NCBI GenBank assembly: GCA_938046495.1
Contig: CALIXG010000024.1
Location: 1 to 14,144 of the forward strand
DNA length: 14,144 nucleotides
Origin: an uncultured Candidatus Saccharibacteria bacterium
GTDB taxonomy: Bacteria > Patescibacteriota > Saccharimonadia > Saccharimonadales > Saccharimonadaceae
Direction of reading: 5' to 3'
The notes beneath the pieces were generated by a model, which saw nothing but the letters and a program-made list of their open reading frames with translations, ran no database searches and had not been told where the DNA came from. This document shows positions 6,549-13,099 of this stretch, piece by piece. Position numbers and translations under genes: made by a program. Every line of letters begins with the position of its first letter. The first letter of the stretch is position 1.

Positions 6549-7385
6549 GTGTCCGGGGAAAGACTGTCGAATTCCGATAATCAAAATAAAAATACGAGCG
6601 CGTTTGATAATTTTGCGGATCGGGTAAAACGAGAGCAGGAGTTTGTCGAGCGAAGACGCGAGGATACGAAGCATTGGGCACGTTATTATGTGGGGGCGGA
6701 GCAGGCTTTTGGTCGAAGAGTGAAGGACAATAAAATTTCGGAAACTGAATTCATGAAATGGGAAGATGAAGTCGGTGGAGCTTTTTTCAAAATGAAAGAA
6801 GCGGAATATGATGCTTGTTATGCTTCGAAATATGAAAAGGATCGCGCAGAGATGATTAGCTTGTCTGATCGTAATGCTACAGTGGAGGCCTATGCAGGTA
6901 ATTTTTATGATGAAAGAAAAGAAGTTTTGAAACAAAAGATTTCACAGAATGAAAATATAGCGGAACGTGACGAGCACTATGATATTCTAGGTAGCTTATA
7001 CGATAAAGTTTGTTCACATATTGAGGCAGAACGTGATTTTGAACTGAAGAATAAGGATGTAGATTCTTATAACGATGCACGCAAAAATGCACATAATAGT
7101 TTAATTACTAATTTAAATCAGATAAATGCCTTAGCTGATGAATACGGAGTTCGAAGGCTGACTTTTCGTAATTTTCTGACTAACGATGACAAAAATTATG
7201 ATAAGAGTCTCGATATTTATCGAGATACGGATGCGAGGTACGAGTACGACAGGAGTAGTGTGGAGAAATATATGCGGATTGCTTTTGCGGAAGAGTATAG
7301 AAAAGCTGAAAGGGATGGTACATTGAAAGTTGATTCTTCTACCATGTCAAAGACGGCTTATTTTCATAATATGGGTGAAGATTAA
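6549..7385 (+). CDS. Charged, helical hypothetical protein, 278 aa
   Basis: I do not recognise this protein. It starts at GTG 6549, supported by a near-perfect AAAAGGAGGT ribosome site 4 bases upstream. It is soluble, rich in Glu, Lys, Arg, Asp, Tyr and Asn, with long stretches likely to be helical or coiled-coil (about 20-60, 80-120, 130-200). Examples are DRVKREQEFVERRRED and KQKISQNENIAERDEHYD. No signal peptide, membrane segment or catalytic motif is seen. It lies on the plus strand between two minus-strand ribosomal units, where adk and map would usually be. A structural or surface-associated lineage-specific protein is possible, but this is only inference. Confidence 0.75.
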   Translation: MSGERLSNSDNQNKNTSAFDNFADRVKREQEFVERRREDTKHWARYYVGAEQAFGRRVKDNKISETEFMKWEDEVGGAFFKMKEAEYDACYASKYEKDRAEMISLSDRNATVEAYAGNFYDERKEVLKQKISQNENIAERDEHYDILGSLYDKVCSHIEAERDFELKNKDVDSYNDARKNAHNSLITNLNQINALADEYGVRRLTFRNFLTNDDKNYDKSLDIYRDTDARYEYDRSSVEKYMRIAFAEEYRKAERDGTLKVDSSTMSKTAYFHNMGED

Positions 7386-7407
7386 AAATGCCCCGGTAGG
7401 CCGGGGC
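7384..7407 (-). terminator. Strong GC terminator after the 83-aa gene
   Basis: GCCCCGG (7390-7396) and CCGGGGC (7401-7407) form a perfect 7-bp stem with a TAGG loop. On the minus strand five T follow (A7384-7388). It lies 18 bases after the 83-aa stop and directly at the end of the convergent 278-aa gene, and may slow transcription from both sides. Confidence 0.82.
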
Positions 7408-7425
7408 GAGGAGGGGGCAAGAGAA

Positions 7426-7677
7426 TTAGTAATCTAAAGCTTCTATGATGCGCCTGGAAAAAGCGAAAGCATATTCTTCCAATTCCTCCTCTTTGGGTGT
7501 GACTTTGCAGTATTCTGCGATTTGTGTAGTGATTTGTTCTTTTTCTGCCAGAGAAAGACATTCTGGCCCTAGGCATCTAAGCCTAGAAAATCTCTTAGTG
7601 TGTACGAGTTTTTTGAAGACTTCATCCTTGAAAACGTCTTCGGGTATGGCGTAGACAATCTCTTGAATTTTGGTCAT
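7426..7677 (-). CDS. Hypothetical protein, 83 aa
   Basis: I do not recognise this small protein. The ATG at 7677 has a good GAGGTGA site 3 bases upstream. The protein is acidic toward the C-terminus (TPKEEELEEYAFAFSRRIIEALDY), with a basic middle (KLVHTKRFSRLRC) and cysteines C35, C40 and C57. C35-LGPE-C40 followed by C57 could be a small metal site, but this is weak. There is no membrane segment. It has its own promoter (7751-7779), a leader of about 67 bases with an inverted repeat at the predicted start, and its own terminator. The gene is convincingly expressed; its function is unknown. Confidence 0.72.
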   Translation of the reverse strand: MTKIQEIVYAIPEDVFKDEVFKKLVHTKRFSRLRCLGPECLSLAEKEQITTQIAEYCKVTPKEEELEEYAFAFSRRIIEALDY

Positions 7678-7727
7678 GATTCACCTCGAATCTTCCCTGC
7701 AAAGTTGAAATGTGCAATATAAAATAC

Positions 7728-7744
7728 ATATTCAAAAAGAATAT
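7728..7744. repeat. Inverted repeat at the predicted mRNA start of the 83-aa gene
   Basis: ATATTC (7728-7733) and GAATAT (7739-7744) are separated by AAAAA. A second one, ATATTA (7741-7746) with TAATAT (7752-7757), covers the -10 box. Either could be an operator, or the first could be a 5'-end mRNA hairpin. The A/T-rich make-up makes chance a real alternative. Confidence 0.45.
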
Positions 7745-7750
7745 TACGAT

Positions 7751-7779
7751 ATAATATCACGAATTTATAATTTTGTCAA
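7751..7779 (-). promoter_or_regulatory. Sigma-70-type promoter of the 83-aa gene
   Basis: A perfect TTGACA (-35, 7774-7779) and TATTAT (-10, 7751-7756) are separated by 17 bp. Expected start is near 7744. The promoter lies in the 144-base gap between the sortase stop and the 83-aa gene. Confidence 0.8.
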
Positions 7780-7821
7780 AATTAAGGCTTTGGTTTACCG
7801 GTCCTCTCATGGACGAGAGAG

Positions 7822-8535
7822 CTAGTTTCGCTTCGAGCTTTCTTGCACGAGAGTGGCACGCAGGAATTGGCGTGAGAGATAGGTTTTCTGTACGTCTGAC
7901 CAGGCACCGGTACAAGTAATAATACTAATGGAATCTTGGCCAGTGACTGGCGATTCGAGCATGGCAGACATTTTTTCATTGGCGTCAGCTAAGGCTACGG
8001 TTTGATTTTCATAAACGCGATAAGTGAGTTTAGTACCATCGCCCATTTCGATCTGAATCAGATCGCCTGCGACGAGGCTGTTTAGATGTTTAAAAACGCC
8101 AGAGGCGGTTGGTCCACCATTGTGTCCGACAAAAAGTGCGGTTTTGCCAGTAAGTGGTGGAAGCGTGCCAGTATACCATCCTACATCAAAAATACTGTTC
8201 GGGGTACTGATAGCACCTTTTCCGGTGAGTCCGACAGGTAAAATACGAGCGTTTTTGATGCCAAGTTTTTCGATACTCATGAAGCGTGGTTTATCGTAAG
8301 CGACGGAATAGGAATTGGTTTTATCTTCAGAGATTGGAGTTTCATCTACGGAAGCTTGATCGGTTTCGAGATCAAGATTAGACTTCGGCAGCATTCTTTC
8401 ACTACCTTCTTTGGTTTTATAATAATGGTCTTCCCAGAAATATAGACGTGCAGTGACGATGGTAAAAATTAGGGCCAAGATGATAAATGGTAGATTGATT
8501 AGGATTTTAGATTTTGATTTAACTTCGAGAGACAT
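7822..8535 (-). CDS. Sortase family transpeptidase, membrane anchored
   Basis: A 237-aa sortase, a cysteine transpeptidase that cuts a sorting motif and joins surface proteins to a cell-wall or pilin nucleophile. One N-terminal membrane anchor (about 11-33) follows a short basic tail, so the catalytic domain lies outside the cell. A linker of about 50 polar residues leads to the beta-barrel domain (about 85-230). The catalytic set is visible: H138 in FVGHNGG, C208 in IITCTG and R222 in YLSRQFLRA. The pattern resembles class E/F-type sortases; I cannot fix the class. No pilin or LPxTG substrate gene is in the window. It follows secY by 14 bases and shares its promoter, fitting linked membrane-protein traffic. 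The ribosome site is weak (GGGTGGG directly before the ATG). Confidence 0.92.
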   Translation of the reverse strand: MSLEVKSKSKILINLPFIILALIFTIVTARLYFWEDHYYKTKEGSERMLPKSNLDLETDQASVDETPISEDKTNSYSVAYDKPRFMSIEKLGIKNARILPVGLTGKGAISTPNSIFDVGWYTGTLPPLTGKTALFVGHNGGPTASGVFKHLNSLVAGDLIQIEMGDGTKLTYRVYENQTVALADANEKMSAMLESPVTGQDSISIITCTGAWSDVQKTYLSRQFLRATLVQESSKRN

Positions 8536-8549
8536 CCCACCCAGCTTTC

Positions 8550-9965
8550 TTATTTATAATCGTCGTAAGTTACCATAAGGGCGCGTGAATCGAGTTGACG
8601 GAGGTTTTCGAGGGCTACGGTCACCACGATGAGAAGTCCGGTACCGGAAAGGGAGAGACCCATCGGAGCGTCGCTGAGCATGATGGCGACATAATCAGTA
8701 ATAAATGGAATCATAGCAATGAAACCAAGTGCGAGTGCGCCGAAGAGATTGAGACGAGTCATGACTTTTTCTAGGTAATTAGCGGTGGTCATACCTGGAC
8801 GAACGCCTTCGATAAAGCCACCTTGTTTTTGGAGGTTATCGGCAATTTCTTTGGTATTGAAGATGATTGAGGTATAGAAGTAGGTAAATAATACTACTAA
8901 GAGGAAGTAGAGAGCTGGGTAGATAAACCAACGTGCATTGATGCCATTTGGATAGAGGGTCTTGAAATTCGAGGCGTTTGGCATGGTGAAGATTTCACTA
9001 ATGGTTTTAGCCATAGCATTTCCCTTATCCATACTAGAAATGAGTTGTCCGATGAGGGCTGGAAGCGAGAGAAAGGCAGTAGCAAAGATGACTGGCACCA
9101 CACCGGCAGAAATAAGCTTCAGAGGTAAAATCGATTTAATGCCGCCGTAGGCACTGTTGCCATGGATACGTTTTGCGTAATTGATGGTGATAATGCGCTG
9201 AGCTTCGTTGAGCTTGACGAGCCAATAAAGAATTAGGATTACGACTACAAAAAGGGCTAGAGCGACCCAGAATAAAACTGGGTTGACTGGTAGGTTTAAC
9301 CAGCCAAAGAGATTGAGTGAGCCATTTTTGGTGTCGAAGAGTTGTTGGCCGAGTGAGCCAAGAGTGCTTGGGAATTGAGAAATGATACTGGCAAAAATAA
9401 TCATAGAAATACCATTACCGATACCTTGCTCGGTAATAAGTTCGCCGAGCCACATCAAGATAATGGAGCCAGCGGTCATGGTAATGACGGAGACGACCCA
9501 GTCACGTGGAGTTGGGGTGAAGCTGAGGGTATTCGAGGAGACCACAGATTGGTAAAGAATGTAAATATAGGCAATAGATTGCACGACGGCGAGAGGTACG
9601 GCGAGCATACGAGTCCATTGATTGATTTTACGACGACCAGTTTCACCATCTTCAGAGAGTTCTTCGAGGCTTGGAATAGCTTTACTGAGAAGCTGGAAGA
9701 CGATAGATGAGGTGATGTATGGAGAAAGCCCGACCAAGATAATGGAAAAGGAGGCAAGGCCACCACCTGAAATTAAGTTAATAAAACCGGTGAAATCTGA
9801 CTTGGAGATCAAGCTGGAAACGGCATCCTTAAAGGTTTTAGCGTCGCCCATTGGTACTGGGATATGTGCAAGTAAACGGTAAGCTACCAAAATACCTAAC
9901 ACGATAAAAATGCGTTTTAGCATGTCTTTGTTTTTTAGAGATTTCAAAATCGTCTTGAAATGCAT
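8550..9965 (-). CDS. secY: Protein translocase subunit SecY
   Basis: SecY, 471 aa (E. coli 443), the channel of the Sec translocon with about ten membrane helices. Recognisable parts are the N-terminal region with YRLLAHIPVP, the plug and helix-2 region FINLISGGGLASFSIILVGLSPYITSS, the loop SEDGETGRRKINQWTRM, the cytosolic loop with IITINYAKRIHGNSAYGG, and the GGFIEGVRPG segment near 385. SecE and SecG are not here. Unusually it is cut off from rplO by a terminator and has its own extended -10 promoter. A GAGAGG site lies 5 bases before the ATG. The sortase is the next gene. Confidence 0.98.
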   Translation of the reverse strand: MHFKTILKSLKNKDMLKRIFIVLGILVAYRLLAHIPVPMGDAKTFKDAVSSLISKSDFTGFINLISGGGLASFSIILVGLSPYITSSIVFQLLSKAIPSLEELSEDGETGRRKINQWTRMLAVPLAVVQSIAYIYILYQSVVSSNTLSFTPTPRDWVVSVITMTAGSIILMWLGELITEQGIGNGISMIIFASIISQFPSTLGSLGQQLFDTKNGSLNLFGWLNLPVNPVLFWVALALFVVVILILYWLVKLNEAQRIITINYAKRIHGNSAYGGIKSILPLKLISAGVVPVIFATAFLSLPALIGQLISSMDKGNAMAKTISEIFTMPNASNFKTLYPNGINARWFIYPALYFLLVVLFTYFYTSIIFNTKEIADNLQKQGGFIEGVRPGMTTANYLEKVMTRLNLFGALALGFIAMIPFITDYVAIMLSDAPMGLSLSGTGLLIVVTVALENLRQLDSRALMVTYDDYK

Positions 9966-9989
9966 GGAATCCTCTCTATTTATTAATCT

Positions 9990-10018
9990 ATATTACCATG
10001 TTTGCCTAAGTTTTTGAA
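9990..10018 (-). promoter_or_regulatory. Extended -10 promoter of secY-sortase
   Basis: TGGTAATAT (TGn plus TAATAT, 9990-9998) with a weak TTCAAA at -35 (10013-10018), spacing 17. Predicted start is near 9983, leaving a leader of about 18 bases with the GAGAGG ribosome site (9971-9976). Confidence 0.55.
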
Positions 10019-10021
10019 GAT

Positions 10022-10055
10022 AAAAAATAACCCCCGTGTTAATTACGAGGGTTAT
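10022..10055 (-). terminator. Strong Rho-independent terminator after rplO
   Basis: An 11-bp stem joins ATAACCCCCGT (10027-10037) and ACGAGGGTTAT (10045-10055) with a 7-base loop; on the minus-strand RNA the single non-Watson-Crick pair is a U-G wobble. Six T follow on the minus strand. It separates rplO from secY. Confidence 0.9.
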
Positions 10056-10065
10056 TTTAGACTAA

Positions 10066-10530
10066 TTAGTCATTTTGCTTTTTCAAGCGCTTTGGCACTG
10101 GATTCTTAGTGAATGAACCACCAGCCTTTTTAAGCATCTCGAGACCAGATTTTGAAATGAACTGAGTTTCGAGATCGATTTTGCTGTTGAGCTCACCACG
10201 GGTGATAATCTTAACCTTGACGAATGGGCTAGTAATGAAGCCAGCTTCGAAAAGAGTGAAGTTATCGACTTTACCAGATAAGGCATTAAGAACGTCAGTG
10301 TAGACGACCTCGGCCTTAGGATGGATAGACTTGAAACCTTTGAGCTTAGGTACAGCTTGCATCATAGCGCGCTGACCACCCATGAAGGTAGCAGGCATCT
10401 TGCGGTGACCAGTACGGGCTTTTTGACCCTTAGTACCACGACCAGCAGTCTTACCACGACCAGCGGCAATACCACGACCAGCACGAGTTGGGCGGGTATT
10501 AGCTTCAACGATTAGATCATTATATTTCAT
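10066..10530 (-). CDS. rplO: Large ribosomal subunit protein L15 (uL15)
   Basis: Ribosomal protein L15, 154 aa from the chosen start (E. coli 144), a late-assembly 50S protein. The start at 10530 is chosen because MKYNDLIVEANTRPTRAGRG gives a family-like N-terminus. It also forms a TAATG overlap with rpsE and has GGAGAG upstream; an in-frame ATG at 10569 lies inside rpsE. The glycine/arginine-rich loop region (about 15-45, GRGKTAGRGTKGQKARTG) and the C-terminal VKVKIITRGEL and LEMLKKAGGS elements are visible. uL30 (rpmD), which normally lies between rpsE and rplO, is missing. Confidence 0.97.
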   Translation of the reverse strand: MKYNDLIVEANTRPTRAGRGIAAGRGKTAGRGTKGQKARTGHRKMPATFMGGQRAMMQAVPKLKGFKSIHPKAEVVYTDVLNALSGKVDNFTLFEAGFITSPFVKVKIITRGELNSKIDLETQFISKSGLEMLKKAGGSFTKNPVPKRLKKQND

Positions 10531-11168
10531 TACTTGCTCTCCTTTTCTTTGGTAGCAGTAGTATTCCACTTGGAACGTGGAACCTGAGCTTTAAGACCAT
10601 CGATAACGGCGTAAGCGATGTTGACCTTGTTGGTAGAACCGAGAGACTTGGAAATCAAGTTCTTGATACCAGTCAAACCAATCACGGAACGAACGATGCT
10701 ACCAGCGATAATACCAGTACCAGGGGCAGCTGGTTTCATCAAAACGTGAGCACCGGTAACTTTGGTTTCCACTTCGTGGCAGATAGTTTCGCCAGACATG
10801 TGGAAGGTTACCATGTTTTTCTTAGCTACGCGGGTAGCTTTTTGAACCGCAGAGGTAACATCGGCGCCTTTAGCGACACCTACACCAACTTTGTTTTTCT
10901 TATTTCCAATAGCAACAAGAGCTTTGAAGCGCATACGGCGACCACCTTTGACGGTGCGAGAAACACGATCGATATTGATAGTGATTTCTTCAAATTCCTT
11001 TGGTGCAGCTTCACCACGGACGCGATCACGGCGATTGTTGCGGCGCATTGGGCGACCAGCCATATCGCGAGTTTGCTTGGTGGCAGCGACATCGTCAGAC
11101 ATTTTGAGGGTGCCAGCTTTGTTCACTACTTTTGGTTGCTTAGGAGCGGTAGAATTTGCTTCGGCCAT
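10530..11168 (-). CDS. rpsE: Small ribosomal subunit protein S5 (uS5), N-terminally extended
   Basis: Ribosomal protein S5, 212 aa, against 167 in E. coli. It acts in decoding fidelity and mRNA entry. The start at ATG 11168 is supported by GGAG 7 bases upstream; an in-frame ATG at 11201 lies inside rplR. About 48 extra N-terminal residues, rich in basic and polar residues (AGRPMRRNNRRDRVRGE), precede the conserved core. The core starts near FEEITINIDRVSRTVKGGRRMRF, continues with GVGVAKGADVTSAVQKA, and ends with the GTGIIAGSIVRSVIGLTGIKNLISKSLGS block. No rpmD follows; the stop overlaps the rplO start as TAATG. Confidence 0.97.
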   Translation of the reverse strand: MAEANSTAPKQPKVVNKAGTLKMSDDVAATKQTRDMAGRPMRRNNRRDRVRGEAAPKEFEEITINIDRVSRTVKGGRRMRFKALVAIGNKKNKVGVGVAKGADVTSAVQKATRVAKKNMVTFHMSGETICHEVETKVTGAHVLMKPAAPGTGIIAGSIVRSVIGLTGIKNLISKSLGSTNKVNIAYAVIDGLKAQVPRSKWNTTATKEKESK

Positions 11169-11169
11169 A

Positions 11170-11499
11170 TTAGAACTCCAATCCTTCCTTACGAGCTGCA
11201 TCGGCTAGAGCTGACATGCGGCCAGCGTAGGCGAAAGCACCACGATCGAATACAACTTTTGTGATATTTGCTTTTTTAGCTTTTTTGGCAATTTCTTCAC
11301 CAATTTTAGCGGCTTTTTCAGTCTTGGTACCAGTTAGTTTAGTGCCAACGGTGGTAGCAGAGACTAAAGTAGTCCTGGTGTCGTCATTGATAATTTGAGC
11401 AGAAACGTGAAGATTACTGATATTAACGCTCAAGCGTGGGCGAATTTCAGTACCATGAATTTTTGCACGGGTACGTTTTTGGCGATACAACTTATTCAT
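11170..11499 (-). CDS. rplR: Large ribosomal subunit protein L18 (uL18)
   Basis: Ribosomal protein L18, 109 aa (E. coli 117), which binds 5S rRNA with L5. RPRLSVNISNLHVSAQIINDD near the N-terminus and the C-terminal VVFDRGAFAYAGRMSALADAARKEGLEF match the family; the latter is the highly conserved part. The N-terminal basic tail is short. It overlaps rplF as TAATG, and rpsE starts 1 base after its stop. Confidence 0.97.
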   Translation of the reverse strand: MNKLYRQKRTRAKIHGTEIRPRLSVNISNLHVSAQIINDDTRTTLVSATTVGTKLTGTKTEKAAKIGEEIAKKAKKANITKVVFDRGAFAYAGRMSALADAARKEGLEF

Positions 11500-12035
11500 T
11501 ATTTCTTCCCTGCCTTTCCAGCCTTGCGAAGAATTACTTCGTCAGCATATTTAATACCTTTACCCTTGTATGGTTCAGGTTTCTTGAAGGCGCGAATTTC
11601 AGCAGCAACTTGACCAACTTTTTGTTTGTCAATGCCAGAAACAACGATTTCCATCTTGTTAGTTTTTAATTCGATACCTTCTGGGGCTTTGTATTTCACT
11701 GGGTGGGAGAAACCAAGAGACATCTCAATTTCTTTTGGACCACCGGAAAGACGATAACCGACACCATTGATTTCGAGTTTCTTCTCAAAACCTTTGGAAA
11801 CACCAGTAACGGCGTTGTTTAGAAGTGCGCGTTGTAGACCATGCCAGGCACGAGCTTCAGCTTCGTCATTCTCACGAGTAACGATAATCTGACCGTCTTC
11901 GACCTTAGTCACAACGAATTTTTGTACAGGAACCTCGAGTGAACCCTTTGGTCCAGCAACAGTAATGAACTGTTCGCCGACCGTGATTGTCACTCCTGCA
12001 GGAATCTGTACAGGTTGTTTTCCGATACGACTCAT
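11499..12035 (-). CDS. rplF: Large ribosomal subunit protein L6 (uL6)
   Basis: Ribosomal protein L6, 178 aa (E. coli 177), with two similar domains (about 1-80 and 81-178) near the GTPase centre and 23S helix 97. Hallmarks are MSRIGKQPVQIPAGV, KGSLEVPV, RAWHGLQRALLNNAVTGVSKGFEKKLEINGVGYR and the C-terminal KKPEPYKGKGIKYADEVILRKAGK. It is the first gene of its transcription unit, with promoter 12063-12091 and GAAAGGAAG before the ATG. rpsH and rplE, which normally precede it, are not here. Confidence 0.98.
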   Translation of the reverse strand: MSRIGKQPVQIPAGVTITVGEQFITVAGPKGSLEVPVQKFVVTKVEDGQIIVTRENDEAEARAWHGLQRALLNNAVTGVSKGFEKKLEINGVGYRLSGGPKEIEMSLGFSHPVKYKAPEGIELKTNKMEIVVSGIDKQKVGQVAAEIRAFKKPEPYKGKGIKYADEVILRKAGKAGKK

Positions 12036-12062
12036 ATCTTCCTTTCAATTAATATTCGGTTA

Positions 12063-12091
12063 ATTTTAACATAAAATAGGGCTTAATTCAA
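12063..12091 (-). promoter_or_regulatory. Promoter of rplF-rplR-rpsE-rplO
   Basis: TTGAAT (-35, 12086-12091) and TAAAAT (-10, 12063-12068), spacing 17, with a TG dinucleotide one base before the -10 box (TGTTAAAAT). Predicted start is near 12056, about 20 bases before the ATG. Confidence 0.72.
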
Positions 12092-12101
12092 GATGAAAAA
12101 T

Positions 12102-12131
12102 AAAAAATACCCCTCTGGAAGGAAGGGGTAT
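12102..12131 (-). terminator. Rho-independent terminator after the 259-aa gene
   Basis: ATACCCC (12107-12113) and GGGGTAT (12125-12131) form a 7-bp stem with an 11-base loop, followed by a T run on the minus strand (A12102-12107). It insulates the rplF unit from the upstream accessory gene. Confidence 0.82.
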
Positions 12132-12180
12132 AAATAAAATTTTACTTAATTAACAGACTAGATAGTGATAAGATACTTTT

Positions 12181-12960
12181 TTAATAAATGTAGTACCCTG
12201 GAAATATTCCAGATAGAAAAAGCATTGAGGTTGACTCTTCGACGATAATTGCTATGAAATTCATTAAAATAAACGGCATAACATGATTGAATGGTAAATT
12301 GCCGTAAATTTGCAATATTAGCAAGATAGGCATTAATATCATCCAGATATATTTAAATCCAGAGAGTTTAACATAATTCTTGCGTTCTAATTTATAGCAA
12401 TCTATAAATACAAGAACTTCATTACTTAGGCTTATCATAATCAATATCACTAATAGATCACTATTCTCCATCTGATTACAGTATCGAAGGAAGCAGTAGA
12501 ATAAAGTAAAGACCGCGTAAGCCCCCATAATAAGATACGTCTTAGCGCCATATATCGACTTAGCTATTTTTAATTTTAACCTTTCCGCGGAATCTTCCAT
12601 ACAGATACATGCCGCTATCGCCATAAACCAAAAAAGACCTCCGCATATCTTGTCTCCATTACTCATATTTGATTTAAAAACCATAATTGAGTAGATAACC
12701 CCAGCATAAATTAACTTAAATAAGAGAAATAAGTTAAGTACGCGTCGAGAAGGATTAACTGGATAGTCTTCAAATGTGTCTTGCCCAGGATTGGTATAAA
12801 AGGGCGGACCATAACTGTCTTCCCAAGGAGTATACCGCATTGAATCTTGTCCAGGATTAGCGTCAATGGGTGGATCATAAAGATCATCCCAAGGACAACA
12901 CCGCACTAAATCTTCTAATTGAGATCTTTCCTGAGTGGATTTTTTCTTGGTTTTCTTCAA
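12181..12960 (-). CDS. Hypothetical six-helix membrane protein with N-terminal tandem repeat
   Basis: I do not recognise this protein, 259 aa, TTG start. The start is supported by AAAGGGGG about 8 bases upstream and a basic MKKTKKK N-terminus. Residues 20-40 and 42-62 are two copies of a 22-residue repeat with consensus PWxDxYxPPxxxNPGQD. After it come about six hydrophobic segments (near 73-95, 105-121, 141-161, 167-188, 203-219, 225-247). The basic N-terminus suggests the repeat is cytoplasmic. The proline/aspartate/aromatic repeat looks like a binding or assembly module; that is inference. It has a consensus promoter, a leader of about 94 bases and its own terminator. Its A/T-rich composition looks unlike the flanking ribosomal genes, and it may be acquired or fast-evolving. 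Confidence 0.75.
   Translation of the reverse strand: MKKTKKKSTQERSQLEDLVRCCPWDDLYDPPIDANPGQDSMRYTPWEDSYGPPFYTNPGQDTFEDYPVNPSRRVLNLFLLFKLIYAGVIYSIMVFKSNMSNGDKICGGLFWFMAIAACICMEDSAERLKLKIAKSIYGAKTYLIMGAYAVFTLFYCFLRYCNQMENSDLLVILIMISLSNEVLVFIDCYKLERKNYVKLSGFKYIWMILMPILLILQIYGNLPFNHVMPFILMNFIAIIVEESTSMLFLSGIFPGYYIY
12775..12903 (-). repeat. Tandem repeat of period 66 bp in the 259-aa gene
   Basis: Two in-frame copies (12841-12903 and 12775-12837) encode PWDDLYDPPIDANPGQD and PWEDSYGPPFYTNPGQD. At least 11 of 17 core positions agree. The flanking DYPVNPSRR could be a decayed third copy. Confidence 0.85.
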
Positions 12961-13031
12961 TTTTTTACCCCCTTTTTTCTAGAAACTTCAGTACCCGTGA
13001 TGTTAACAAAGTATTTTTAATAAAAATTTAC

Positions 13032-13053
13032 TTCACTAGCGCATGGATAGTAA
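13032..13053. repeat. Imperfect inverted repeat at the predicted mRNA start of the 259-aa gene
   Basis: On the minus strand TTACTA (13053-13048) and TAGTGAA (13038-13032) pair with one bulged G around a 9-base loop. It would lie at the extreme 5' end of the transcript. Confidence 0.4.
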
Positions 13054-13060
13054 CTTTTAT

Positions 13061-13089
13061 ATTATATAATTTTACGCGTTGGTTGTCAA
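13061..13089 (-). promoter_or_regulatory. Perfect-consensus sigma-70 promoter of the 259-aa gene
   Basis: TTGACA (13084-13089) and TATAAT (13061-13066) are both perfect consensus boxes at the ideal 17-bp spacing. Predicted start is near 13054. It is back-to-back with the metallopeptidase promoter; the two -35 boxes are 10 bp apart. Confidence 0.88.
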
Positions 13090-13097
13090 ATTTACAA
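13083..13097. promoter_or_regulatory. Near-palindrome over the divergent -35 region, candidate operator
   Basis: A 15-bp near-palindrome TTGT-C-AAATT-T-ACAA has six of seven arm pairs matched. It covers the minus-strand -35 box and most of the spacer to the plus-strand -35 box. A regulator binding here could control both divergent genes. Confidence 0.35.
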
Positions 13098-13099
13098 AA

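Noticed and set aside
6510..6935. 141-codon minus-strand frame opposite the 278-aa gene
   Set aside because: It lacks a ribosome site and promoter, while the plus-strand gene has a near-perfect SD.
7804..7819. CTCTC/GAGAG hairpin just after the sortase stop
   Set aside because: The stem is only 5 bp and no T run follows on the minus strand, so I do not call it a terminator.
10746..11264. 172-codon plus-strand frame opposite rpsE/rplR
   Set aside because: Antisense to conserved ribosomal genes with no start signals; the length comes from codon bias.
13036..13044. Two-codon upstream frame (ATG CGC TAG) in the leader of the 259-aa gene
   Set aside because: No ribosome site precedes it, and a frame this short is likely by chance.
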